Below are positions 33,814-42,324 of a stretch of DNA of 64,000 nt, one piece after another. This stretch comes from Candidatus Woesearchaeota archaeon (lineage in GTDB: Archaea; Nanobdellota; Nanobdellia; Woesearchaeales; UBA11576): positions 1 to 64,000 of the forward strand of contig JABGYH010000009.1 of NCBI GenBank assembly GCA_018675335.1, written 5' to 3'. Position 1 is the first letter of the stretch. Each line of letters begins with the position of its first letter. The position numbers and the translations under genes were made by a program. The notes under the pieces were generated by a model. The model saw only the letters and a list, made by a program, of their open reading frames with translations, searched no databases and had not been told where the DNA came from.

Positions 33814-35454
33814 ATGAAAATAATAATTACTTCAGACACTCATAAAGAAAGAGAACAAATTGAAATGGTTAAACAATATGCTATTGATAATGGCATTAAA
33901 ACCATTGTTGATTGTGGAGATCTCCACGGAGAAATTGATGCATTCGCAGGAATTAATCTTCATTCTGTTTTTTGGGATGAAGCTTCTGGCGGAATGGATC
34001 GATGGGAATTTTCAAGCGAAATGAGATCAATTGATGCTACAATGCATGAAAATGGAAGTACTTTTGTTTTAGATAATACTGCAATTTATATTAGACACAA
34101 CTTAGCAGATTATGAATCTCAAATTCCTCAAATAAGATTTAATCAAGCAAAAACTGCGCTGGATGATCTCGTGACAAGAGAAGAACAGGATCTAAAAAAA
34201 TTAGTTTTATTTGGGCACACCCACAAGTTTCATTTACATAAAGATGAAAATGTATTGGCATTAAATCCAGGATCACTAGGATTATCTGAACCTAATGCAT
34301 TTATTGTTTTTGATACAGAAACAAGAGAAGTTGAATACAGAACTAAAGACACAACAATACTCAAAATTAATGATTACGAAAACACAGACGTAGTACAAAT
34401 AAGAGATTTGATAGTAAATGATAATGGAAGTATCAATAGTTATATTGCAAGATCTAATGATGACCAAGAAAGATTAGTTTTTCAAGAAACAAATTCACCC
34501 AAGTATAAACGAATCAATCATGTGCACGCAATTATTGATGATTATGATACTCCAAGAACTCTTGAAGAAAAAGCATTAGGTGTAACAAAAAACAATGGAA
34601 AAGAAGTAGTTGTTTTTGAAGGTAAAGAAACTGCAGAATATGATTCAATTATAAAAATTACTGATGTGCATGATGCAATAACTAAAAAAAGAACTGTTAT
34701 GTTTTTAGCAGAAAAGAATGGTCAACAAGTATGGGCAACTCTGAATGGAAAAGAAACAAATGCTTATGGACTGTTTGATGAAACTCCCAAATTATTTGAT
34801 GGTGAAGTATTTTATATTGCAAAGCGAGAAAAAGAAGATGACAACGTCAATCACACACGAAATAGAAAAGAACAACCAAGTATTTTAGTTAGAGGATGGA
34901 GTGATGAATCAACCGAATTAATGGAGTATAAAATAATTAATTTAAACAAACTAACTGTAACAAATTCAGATATTGCAATAGTTGCAGGAAATAGTTGGGA
35001 TTCATCTTGCGTCAACCATAATGGTCAAGAAACAGAAACATATGATTCAATTAGAGATGTTACTTTTTTAGACAATAAACTAGCATTTGTAGCTCGAAAC
35101 GGAGATGAAGAATTTGTTGTTTATGATGGCTGCGAACAAGATCATTACCAAACACCAAGTAAATGGGATCGAGCGATTAGCAATATTACATTAGTTGATG
35201 GAAAACTTACTTACAGCATTATTGAAAACAATGAAGAAAGAGTTATTTGTGATGGTGAGATGGTTGCAGGTCCTTTTCCTAAAACAGATTATTATGCACC
35301 AATCAAAAAATTAGATGAGTTGGATGGAGAATTAATTTGTTTAACAAAGAATAATGGAGTCGTGCAAATTCACTACAAAGGTCAAACAATTTCATTTGAC
35401 AAAGATAGCTACAAATCACACAGAGAACAACTAGAAGTAATGTTTGCGAATTGA
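33814..35454 (+). CDS. Calcineurin-like phosphoesterase with C-terminal repeat (propeller-like) region
   Basis: 546 residues from ATG 33814, one base after the previous stop; a longer frame from 33763 would overlap that gene by 50 bases. Residues 1-175 are a YfcE-like metallophosphoesterase: ITSDTHK (D8, H10), VDCGDLHGE (D36, H38), AIYIRHN, and FGHTHKFH with NPGSLG. The usual GNHD/E motif is not seen. From ~220 to the end there are about six repeats of ~50 residues with the theme strand-DGKLxYxxxxNxxxxVxxxGxExxxYDxI, likely a beta-propeller or similar beta repeat. Possible roles include phosphatase of the operon's receivers or a cyclic-nucleotide enzyme. Both are inference. Confidence 0.75.
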   Translation: MKIIITSDTHKEREQIEMVKQYAIDNGIKTIVDCGDLHGEIDAFAGINLHSVFWDEASGGMDRWEFSSEMRSIDATMHENGSTFVLDNTAIYIRHNLADYESQIPQIRFNQAKTALDDLVTREEQDLKKLVLFGHTHKFHLHKDENVLALNPGSLGLSEPNAFIVFDTETREVEYRTKDTTILKINDYENTDVVQIRDLIVNDNGSINSYIARSNDDQERLVFQETNSPKYKRINHVHAIIDDYDTPRTLEEKALGVTKNNGKEVVVFEGKETAEYDSIIKITDVHDAITKKRTVMFLAEKNGQQVWATLNGKETNAYGLFDETPKLFDGEVFYIAKREKEDDNVNHTRNRKEQPSILVRGWSDESTELMEYKIINLNKLTVTNSDIAIVAGNSWDSSCVNHNGQETETYDSIRDVTFLDNKLAFVARNGDEEFVVYDGCEQDHYQTPSKWDRAISNITLVDGKLTYSIIENNEERVICDGEMVAGPFPKTDYYAPIKKLDELDGELICLTKNNGVVQIHYKGQTISFDKDSYKSHREQLEVMFAN

Positions 35455-35552
35455 ATTAAATCTAAAATTTTTTATTTTGTTTTTACTTTTTATTAATTAT
35501 TTCTAAGTTATAACCAGAAATTTTATTAATAAAAACTAATTTAATCAAATTT

Positions 35553-36074
35553 ATGAACTACAAAGTAATTGGATATGGAAGCTTAATCAGTCACGAATCA
35601 TTAAAAAAAACTATTTCGGACAAATGTTTTACACCAGTAATTATTAAAGGGTATAAACGAATTTTTAATTTAGCAGTTAAAAGCGATCAAGGACCTAATG
35701 TTCTTAATTTGGCTAAATCAAAAGATCATGAGTTTAATGGAGTTTTATTTGAATTAGATGATTCCGAATTAAATGCACTTAAACGCAGAGAGTACCATTA
35801 TAATTTAGAAGAAACAAAAGCTTATGATTTTACAACTAAAAAATTACTTGGCATGAGTTTAGTAGTTATTGATTATTATGTGTGCATAGATCATTTGCAT
35901 CGTTGTCCTAACAAACCATATTTTATTTTATGTCGTGAAGCAGCATATGAAATTAGCGAAAAGTTTGGTAAATTTTGGGATGAAACAACCTACACATCGG
36001 GAAATGAAAAAATATCTGATTGGATTAAAAAAAATCCTAATTATGATACAATAAAAAAAGAAAAAAAGAATTAA
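35553..36074 (+). CDS. Gamma-glutamylcyclotransferase-like (AIG2/GGCT fold) protein
   Basis: 173 residues. NYKVIGYGSLIS has the YGSL substrate loop. GYKRIFNLAVKSDQGPNVLNL, FNGVLFELDDSELNALKRREYHYNL and VVIDYYVCIDHLHRCPNKPYF match the fold, with the Glu in RREYHY at the catalytic position. Relatives cleave gamma-glutamyl or gamma-glutamylamine bonds. A/T-rich TATA lies ~30 bases upstream and no Shine-Dalgarno is seen. The next gene starts one base after its stop. Confidence 0.8.
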   Translation: MNYKVIGYGSLISHESLKKTISDKCFTPVIIKGYKRIFNLAVKSDQGPNVLNLAKSKDHEFNGVLFELDDSELNALKRREYHYNLEETKAYDFTTKKLLGMSLVVIDYYVCIDHLHRCPNKPYFILCREAAYEISEKFGKFWDETTYTSGNEKISDWIKKNPNYDTIKKEKKN

Positions 36075-36075
36075 A

Positions 36076-36966
36076 ATGCTTGAATTCCTCGACTCAAATA
36101 AACAAGAAATTCTTTCAAACTATCCTTTTACTAAAAAATATTTACAAGGTAAACTAAGTTCTAATGTATTCTTAGATGATGTTTTTGCATTTCGAAATGA
36201 GTTAGAGGGCAAAGGATTCACCCCTGAAGATTTTAAAAAAATTCATGAAGAAGTTTCCAAAGTAAAACCTAAAAAACGAAGTTGGTTAACTAAGTTACTT
36301 GAATTTTTATTTCCCCCATTAATTACTAAACAACTAATGAATAGGATAAGACAAGATGTGCACACACCACAAGCAGTAATTAAACATCCTAGAACAAAAT
36401 TAAGTATTGTAGAAGCTCAAAAAATACAAAATGATTATCACACTCTAGCAGAAACTCTTCATAAAAGTCCTTGGATGAAAAAAATAACTATTGAACAAAT
36501 TCAAACTTGGTCTTCTCAATTTTATTGGACTGCTTTTGACAATGCAGAAAAAGAATTAAAAACGAGTCCCACAAAAAAAGTACACAAAATTGTTGCGTTG
36601 CATTTATTCAGAGAATTAGAAGGAAATAAAGATCCTAAAAATACAATTAAATGGATGGCATTTAATTTTGGTCAAGCAGGAGGTAGAGTAAAAAAAGCTC
36701 ATCCTGGAATGGTTTCTGAATACATTCGTCGTTTTGAAAGAGGAGATTACTTAATAAAAGGTTTTGATAAATTACTTCATTTTATGACTAGTGCAGCAAT
36801 CACCATTTATTATGGCCCTAAAAGAGCTTGGAGCGTTGGAGTATTTAGAGAAGCATTAGGAATCATAAAATGGATAAAACCTGAGAATTTTCACGACACA
36901 ATTCACGACCACAAAGCAAATCAAGATGGAATTGAATTTGCAAAAAGTTTTCTAAAAAACAAATAA
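36076..36966 (+). CDS. Hypothetical protein, 296 aa
   Basis: Coupled to the GGCT-like gene (1-base gap). No family recognised with confidence. The N-terminal half is helical and basic, with one hydrophobic stretch LTKLLEFLFPPLITKQLM (~75-92). The C-terminal part has FDKLLHFMTSAAITIYYGPKRAW and later FHDTIHDHKANQDGIEFAKSF. DK-x2-HF-x-TSAA together with D-x-x-AN-x-x-G resembles the short membrane-edge motif of YfiM/DUF2279-type proteins, a weak likeness. Membrane association is possible. Confidence 0.6.
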   Translation: MLEFLDSNKQEILSNYPFTKKYLQGKLSSNVFLDDVFAFRNELEGKGFTPEDFKKIHEEVSKVKPKKRSWLTKLLEFLFPPLITKQLMNRIRQDVHTPQAVIKHPRTKLSIVEAQKIQNDYHTLAETLHKSPWMKKITIEQIQTWSSQFYWTAFDNAEKELKTSPTKKVHKIVALHLFRELEGNKDPKNTIKWMAFNFGQAGGRVKKAHPGMVSEYIRRFERGDYLIKGFDKLLHFMTSAAITIYYGPKRAWSVGVFREALGIIKWIKPENFHDTIHDHKANQDGIEFAKSFLKNK

Positions 36967-37009
36967 CTAATAAACCCTAGTTTAGAAAAACTCACTGGAC
37001 ATTGGACTT

Positions 37010-37019
37010 CTACGCGTAG
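37010..37019. promoter_or_regulatory. Perfect 10-bp palindrome CTACGCGTAG
   Basis: A GC-rich palindrome in an AT-rich gap, 33 bases before the KilA-N gene. Possible operator of that gene; no other evidence. Confidence 0.3.
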
Positions 37020-37051
37020 CACTTATAATTAATATTCAATTTATTAAATAT

Positions 37052-37879
37052 ATGAAAAAAACAATTAATGTTAAAGGAAAAGAAATTAAAATTTTTAGTC
37101 AAAAAGAAGACGAATACATTTCTTTAACAGATATTGCAAGATATAAAAACCCAAAAAGAACAGATTACTTAATTTCGAACTGGATTAGAAATAGAGAAAC
37201 GATTGAATATTTAGGTCTGTGGGAAAAACTTAATAATCCTCAATTCAATCCCATCGAATTCAATGGGTTTAGAATCAAGTCAGGATTAAACAGTTTTATA
37301 CTATCATCCAAACAATGGATTAAAAAAACTGGAGCCATAGGGATAATATCCAAAAGTGGCAGATATGGCGGAACCTTTGCCCATAAAGATATAGCATTCG
37401 AATTTGCTACTTGGATTTCTATCAAATTTAAACTTTATTTAATAAAAGAGTATCAAAGATTAAAAATTGAAGAAAATGAAAAATTAAAGTTAGGATGGAA
37501 TGTTAAACGTGAATTAGTTAAAATTAATTATGCAATCCACACAAATGCAATCAAAGAGAATTTAATACCTCCTGAGATTTCTTCAAAAGAAGCAAAAATC
37601 GTATATGCTTCAGAGGCAGATATTTTAAACAAAGCATTGTTTGGTAAAACTGCAAAAGAATGGTCAAAACAAAATCAGATTCATAAAGGAAATATAAGAG
37701 ATTATGCAAACATCACTCAATTAGTTATTTTAGCCAATTTAGAATCCTTAAATTCAGAGTTTATCAAACAAAAAATTTCTCAATCAAATCGATTAATTAA
37801 GCTAAACCAAATAGCAATTTATCAAACAAAAATTTTAATAAATACTTATCAAATAAAAAAACTAGAAAACAAAGGGTGA
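37052..37879 (+). CDS. KilA-N domain DNA-binding protein
   Basis: 275 residues. The N-terminal ~135 residues are a KilA-N domain: DEYISLTDIARYKNPKRTDYLISNWIRNRETIEYLGLWE, GRYGGTFAHKDIAFEFATWISIKFKLYLIKEYQRLK. This DNA-binding domain, related to APSES factors, is usual in large DNA viruses, phages and mobile elements. The C-terminus has a second conserved block (EADILNKALFGKTAKEWSKQN) as in many bacterial KilA-N proteins. It may be a captured virus gene. It forms a pair with the GyrI-like gene, which starts four bases after its stop. Confidence 0.88.
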   Translation: MKKTINVKGKEIKIFSQKEDEYISLTDIARYKNPKRTDYLISNWIRNRETIEYLGLWEKLNNPQFNPIEFNGFRIKSGLNSFILSSKQWIKKTGAIGIISKSGRYGGTFAHKDIAFEFATWISIKFKLYLIKEYQRLKIEENEKLKLGWNVKRELVKINYAIHTNAIKENLIPPEISSKEAKIVYASEADILNKALFGKTAKEWSKQNQIHKGNIRDYANITQLVILANLESLNSEFIKQKISQSNRLIKLNQIAIYQTKILINTYQIKKLENKG

Positions 37880-37883
37880 TAAT

Positions 37884-38336
37884 ATGAAAGTAGTTGAAAA
37901 ACCAAATTTTAAAATTGCAGGAATTGGAATTATTACAACAGTTCAAAAGTGCAGTCAAGATCTAAAACCAGGTTGGGATAAGTTTATGAGTCGAATTTCT
38001 GAAATTAATCAAGTTGATCCTTCAAAAGTTTTAGGCTTTTGCAAAGCAACAGATAAAGATGATTGTAGTTTTAAATATATTGCTTGCGCAGAGGTAGCAG
38101 AGGAATTTATAGCTCCGGAAGGAATGGAAATCACCGAAGTTCCTAAAAGTAAATATTTAGTTTTCACACACAAAGGCCCAATTGAAAAAATTGGAGAAAC
38201 TTATGGCGAGATTCAAATGTGCGGAGTTCCAAAATCAAACATGAAACAAAATGGTCTTTGGTTAGAAGTTTATCCTCATAACTATGATCCCTCAAGTAAT
38301 GATTCTGAAATGGAAATATTAGTCGGAGTAAATTAG
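37884..38336 (+). CDS. GyrI-like / AraC effector-binding domain protein
   Basis: 150 residues. MKVVEKPNFKIAGIGIITTV, PGWDKFMSRISEINQ, VLGFCKATDKDDCSFKYIACAEV and ITEVPKSKYLVFTHKGPIEKIGETYGEI follow the GyrI/SHS2 two-fold layout that binds small hydrophobic molecules. The end LEVYPHNYDPSSNDSEMEILVGV is the typical last strand with Glu/Tyr at the pocket. It has no DNA-binding domain; the KilA-N partner upstream could provide one. GGGTGATAAT is both the neighbour's end and its Shine-Dalgarno. Confidence 0.82.
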   Translation: MKVVEKPNFKIAGIGIITTVQKCSQDLKPGWDKFMSRISEINQVDPSKVLGFCKATDKDDCSFKYIACAEVAEEFIAPEGMEITEVPKSKYLVFTHKGPIEKIGETYGEIQMCGVPKSNMKQNGLWLEVYPHNYDPSSNDSEMEILVGVN

Positions 38337-38411
38337 TTTTGACCAACTAAGAAAATTCAGATTGTAAAAACTATTTAAAAATATAGAAATAAAATCATTT
38401 TTTTTAAATAT

Positions 38412-39893
38412 TTATTTTTTACAACACTTAACTGAAGTCTTAGACCCGTGAAGTGCCATACCAATTGCGATAACTAATGGTATTATTACAACTAACCATC
38501 CAACTTCAAGTGCCCATATAGGATATCCTTCGTAAGGCACAGTAAATTCATGATACATTTGAACTACGAGTAAAATAATTAATACAGCAGGCATGAAATA
38601 TTTAATCACATAATCCCACCACGCGCCAAGATGCCAATCACTTACCGAATTAATATATGTTCTCAATTTCTCAGGTCCATAAATCCAGCCAATTGCAATG
38701 CATTCAAACAGTCCAACCAGCACAAGCCCAAAATGAGATAAGAAATGATCCACAATATCTAAAAAATAAAGTCCTGCTCTGGTTGTAAAAATAATTCCTA
38801 AAACAAATGCAGATCCACAAACAATCATTGCAAGTTTTTTATGAGTTGCTTTAAAAAAATCGCCTAACACTACAATTATTCCTTCAACCATAGAAAATGC
38901 ACTATCGAGTCCAAGAGTTAGAAGAGTTAAAAAAAATAAAATTGAAAACAACCAAGGAAGTGGCATCATAGACAATGCTTGAGGAAATACCACAAATGCA
39001 AGTCCTGGTCCTGCAGTTGCAACATCTGCAACAGTCGAAGCAGTTGAGTGTGCCATGTAACCTACAATTGCAAAAACAACAAATCCTGCAAATAAACTTA
39101 TTGCAGCATCAGAAATTGAAGTGATATAACTATTTTCAGTTATATCTTGTTTTTTATCATTATAACTTGCGTATGCAATCATTATTCCAAAACCAATACT
39201 CAAAGTAAAAAATACATGTGATGCTGCAGCCAACCAAAGATCAGTACTTAATAGTGCATTAAAGTCAGGTCGAATATAATAATAAATTCCAGTAAGAGAT
39301 CCTTCAAGTGTTAATCCCCTAATAAGTAAAACTCCTAACAAAACTAAAGGTAAAGGAACAAGTATTTTTAGGGATTTTCCAATACTATCAACACCTTTTC
39401 TAACACAGTAATAAATTGCTAACCAAACAACTCCTAATGCTAAAAAAAGCCACCAATTAACTCCACCTATTTGAGATATGGAATCAGTTAATTGCAAAAC
39501 ATTCCCAAAAAAATAACCTTCTGCATCTCCAACCCAAGGAAGATTAAATGTGAACGATTTAACAAAATATACAAGTGCCCATGCAAGTATTGCCGCATAA
39601 TAAACAACTACAATAAAACTGGCAGTAATAGCTAAAAATCCTATACCTCCAAGTCTATGATGTACATGTTGAAATGCATGAATTGCGCCTTTTTGTAGTT
39701 TTTGTCCTAATGCAAATTCTAGAATTAATAAGGGAGTTCCAAGAACCATAAGCGCAATTAAAAATGGTATTAGAAATGCGCCCCCTCCAAATTTATAAGT
39801 TAAATATGGAAACCTCCAAACATTACCAAGTCCTACTGCACTTCCAACTGCTGCAAGGATAAATATTGTTCGACTACTCCAACGATCTCTCAT
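38412..39893 (-). CDS. Sodium-dependent transporter, NSS/SNF (LeuT-like) family
   Basis: 493 residues with about eleven to twelve transmembrane helices. The N-terminal WSSRTIFILAAVGSAVGLGNVWRFPYLTYKFGGGAFLIPF is the family signature with the unwound helix 1 (NVWRFPYL). FTLSIGFGIMIAYASYNDKK is helix 6, and ATAGPGLAFVVFPQALSMMP and LLTLGLDSAFSMVEG lie further on. Members import amino acids or related compounds with Na+. It follows the H1-like gene by 21 bases; GGTGTTAAT is the Shine-Dalgarno. Substrate unknown. Confidence 0.93.
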   Translation of the reverse strand: MRDRWSSRTIFILAAVGSAVGLGNVWRFPYLTYKFGGGAFLIPFLIALMVLGTPLLILEFALGQKLQKGAIHAFQHVHHRLGGIGFLAITASFIVVVYYAAILAWALVYFVKSFTFNLPWVGDAEGYFFGNVLQLTDSISQIGGVNWWLFLALGVVWLAIYYCVRKGVDSIGKSLKILVPLPLVLLGVLLIRGLTLEGSLTGIYYYIRPDFNALLSTDLWLAAASHVFFTLSIGFGIMIAYASYNDKKQDITENSYITSISDAAISLFAGFVVFAIVGYMAHSTASTVADVATAGPGLAFVVFPQALSMMPLPWLFSILFFLTLLTLGLDSAFSMVEGIIVVLGDFFKATHKKLAMIVCGSAFVLGIIFTTRAGLYFLDIVDHFLSHFGLVLVGLFECIAIGWIYGPEKLRTYINSVSDWHLGAWWDYVIKYFMPAVLIILLVVQMYHEFTVPYEGYPIWALEVGWLVVIIPLVIAIGMALHGSKTSVKCCKK

Positions 39894-39914
39894 ATTAACA
39901 CCTAGTTTTAAAAA

Positions 39915-40484
39915 TTATTTTTTACGTCTAACTGCTTTTTTCTTCACAGTTTTCTTTTTAACAGCCTTTTTCTTTGTAGCTTTCTTCTTCACAACTTTTT
40001 TCTTCACTACTTTTCGTTTAACAGCCTTTTTCTTAACAACTTTCTTTTTAACAGCCTTTTTCTTTGTAGCTTTCTTCTTCACTACTTTTTTCTTAACTGC
40101 CTTTTTCTTTGAAGCTTTTTTCTTAACTGATTTTTTATCAACTCGAACAGTTCCAGTTTTACTAAGACTTGATCTTGCTTTTCTTAATTCTTCAATGGAT
40201 TCTGTTGCTACTTCTTTCACTAATGCTTCAACTAAATGAGCACTTTGTTTAATTAACGGTTTTGCTTTTTTCATTCCTGATTTAGCATGCCTTTTTAATT
40301 CTTTTTTTGCAATTACTTTTTCTTTGTTAAACTGTGCAACAACTTCATCAATTTTTTGTCGAGCTAATTTTTCATCCACTCCTGACTTTTTAACTATTGT
40401 TTTCATTTCTTTGAAGAATTTTTTTCCTTCAACTTTCGCAGTACTCAAACCTTCTTGTAAAACATGTTTTAATCTTTTTTTCAT
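39915..40484 (-). CDS. Histone H1-like / phasin-like protein with KKAVKKK repeat tail
   Basis: 189 residues. Residues 1-110 form amphipathic helices (KFFKEMKTIVKKSGVDEKLARQKIDEVV, HLVEALVKEVATESIEELRKARSSL) as in phasin-like or antitoxin-like helical proteins. Residues ~115-189 are the repeat (K)KKA(V/T)KKKVV, like bacterial/chlamydial H1 homologues. Net charge is very high, so binding of DNA or RNA is likely. The order UbiB kinase, this gene, transporter suggests an operon; helical phasin-like proteins beside UbiB kinases occur elsewhere. GAGGTGTG precedes the start. Confidence 0.75.
   Translation of the reverse strand: MKKRLKHVLQEGLSTAKVEGKKFFKEMKTIVKKSGVDEKLARQKIDEVVAQFNKEKVIAKKELKRHAKSGMKKAKPLIKQSAHLVEALVKEVATESIEELRKARSSLSKTGTVRVDKKSVKKKASKKKAVKKKVVKKKATKKKAVKKKVVKKKAVKRKVVKKKVVKKKATKKKAVKKKTVKKKAVRRKK
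39918..40140 (-). repeat. Degenerate coding repeat of Lys-rich tail
   Basis: Minus-strand units of ~30 bases encode KKAVKKKVVK-type blocks; several 30-50-base stretches around 39950-40110 are identical (for example the segment from TTCTTTGTAGC to TTTTTAAC recurs), suggesting slippage or unequal exchange. Confidence 0.75.
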
Positions 40485-40523
40485 CTCTACACACCTCTTT
40501 TTTAAATTTTAACCTAAATAAAA

Positions 40524-42176
40524 TCACATCAAGTGACTTTTTTCTCTCAATATACTTATTGATAACAATAAAAATAAAACTAAAGATATACTAAGTCCAA
40601 AAAATGAAAATGCATTTATTCCAAACATTTGTGGGCCTGGTTGACTAATCATTATGGCTGATGCGATAACCAGTGCACTTATCAAGATACCAAAACTCAA
40701 TCTATTACTGGATCGATCCATCTCTCCAGTTAACACTTTCACATTATTATCAAGCACAACAACATCTTGCTCCATTTTATGCATGAGTTCCTTAACTGCT
40801 CTTGCGTCTTGAGGAATATCATCTAATATTTCTTTGAATTCCATCCCTCTTTGCATTAACTTTTTCTTAATATGTTCTGGATTTAATTTTTGTTGTTTTA
40901 ATTCTGCAACTAATGGTTTTGATCTTTGCACTAAATTAAATCGAGGATTCAATTCTTTTCCAAGTCCTTCTATTGTCACTAAACTTTTTGCCAACAACAC
41001 AAAACTTGATGGTAACTTTAATTTATTTCGCCTAGCAACAGAAATAAGTTTTGAAAAGAATTCTCCAACATTAAGTTTACTTAATGGAGTATTATGATAA
41101 ACTCTTAAATTTTCACGAAGATCATGTTTTAATAAATCTTTGTCACATCCGGGTCCAGCAATACCCAGTTTTAAAATATGTTTTACAATCCCATCAAGGT
41201 CTCCTTCAATCATAGAAACATAAAGCATGCCAATTTTATCTTTCATTACTTCGTCAATTTTTCCAACTATTCCAAAATCGAGCATTGCAAGTTTACGGTT
41301 TTTTAACAACAAAAAATTTCCAGGATGTGGATCTGCATGAAAATAACCTTTAAAAAATACTTGCCGAACTACATTATCAAACAACTTATTTGCTAAATCT
41401 CTTTTGGTTTTTGGTTTTAACCGAGAAACATCAGTTAATGGTTTTCCTTCAATATATTCCATCACGACAATATTTGCAGTCGTGTATTCCCAATAAACTT
41501 TAGGTATAATTATATCTTTTGTATTTTCAAACATTTGATAAAAATTTTGTAAATTCTTTGCTTCATTTAAAAAATCTAATTCTTTCATAGTATACTGTTC
41601 AAATTCAGATATGATTTGATGAGGATCAATAAGTTTTGGTTTGTGATTTTTTAAATATATATTCACGAGTTTTTTCATAAGACCAATATCTGATGAAAAT
41701 TGTTCAAGTGCATCAGGTCTTTGAATTTTAATTGCAACCTTTTCTCCACTTCTTAAAACTGCATAATGTACTTGACTAATTGATGCTGCAGCAATTGGTT
41801 TTGGAACAAATTTTCTAAAAAGTTTATTTGGTTTTTTTCCAAGTTCTCGCTCAATTATTTGTTTAGCACACTCGCAAGAAAATTCAGGTACGTGATCTTG
41901 TAATGATCTAAGCGCAATAGTATATTCTTCAGGGATAAGATCAGGCCTAACACTAAGTAGTTGTCCTAGTTTAATAAAAGCCCCCCCTAGTTCTTCAAAT
42001 ATTTTAACGAGTCGTTTTGGACCAATATGTTTTGGTAAAAAATTTGATTTATTTAATTTAGAACTTAAAGGCGCATATTTTTTTGCTTTAATTTTATCTA
42101 GAATAAAACCTAATTCATGCTTAACTAGCACAGTAGAAATCTGTTTAAGTCGTTTAATTTCCTGTTTTGTAAACAA
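40524..42176 (-). CDS. ABC1/UbiB-family atypical kinase
   Basis: 550 residues if translation starts at TTG 42176, which has AGAGGGG five bases upstream; another TTG at 42236 extends it by 20 residues, and no ATG lies in this part of the frame. The family hallmarks are all there: the KxGQ motif in FIKLGQLLSVRPDLIP, the Ala-rich loop AAASISQVHYA, Lys in KVAIKIQRP, HADPHPGNFLLL as catalytic loop and AMLDFGIVG for metal binding. Two transmembrane helices close the C-terminus. UbiB proteins are membrane-associated ATPases that support quinone/lipid metabolism. The archaeal target is not known. The coiled H1-like protein follows. Confidence 0.9.
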   Translation of the reverse strand: MFTKQEIKRLKQISTVLVKHELGFILDKIKAKKYAPLSSKLNKSNFLPKHIGPKRLVKIFEELGGAFIKLGQLLSVRPDLIPEEYTIALRSLQDHVPEFSCECAKQIIERELGKKPNKLFRKFVPKPIAAASISQVHYAVLRSGEKVAIKIQRPDALEQFSSDIGLMKKLVNIYLKNHKPKLIDPHQIISEFEQYTMKELDFLNEAKNLQNFYQMFENTKDIIIPKVYWEYTTANIVVMEYIEGKPLTDVSRLKPKTKRDLANKLFDNVVRQVFFKGYFHADPHPGNFLLLKNRKLAMLDFGIVGKIDEVMKDKIGMLYVSMIEGDLDGIVKHILKLGIAGPGCDKDLLKHDLRENLRVYHNTPLSKLNVGEFFSKLISVARRNKLKLPSSFVLLAKSLVTIEGLGKELNPRFNLVQRSKPLVAELKQQKLNPEHIKKKLMQRGMEFKEILDDIPQDARAVKELMHKMEQDVVVLDNNVKVLTGEMDRSSNRLSFGILISALVIASAIMISQPGPQMFGINAFSFFGLSISLVLFLLLSISILREKSHLM

Positions 42177-42324
42177 TTTTTCCCCTCTTTTTCTAAATAA
42201 ATAATTATTAATATAATAAACTAATATTGTAAACAAGTATCATTTAACCATTAATTTATCATAAATTACCTGATTTTATTTAAAAATGATTTTATCATAT
42301 TTAAAAGTTTTTATAAATACACTC

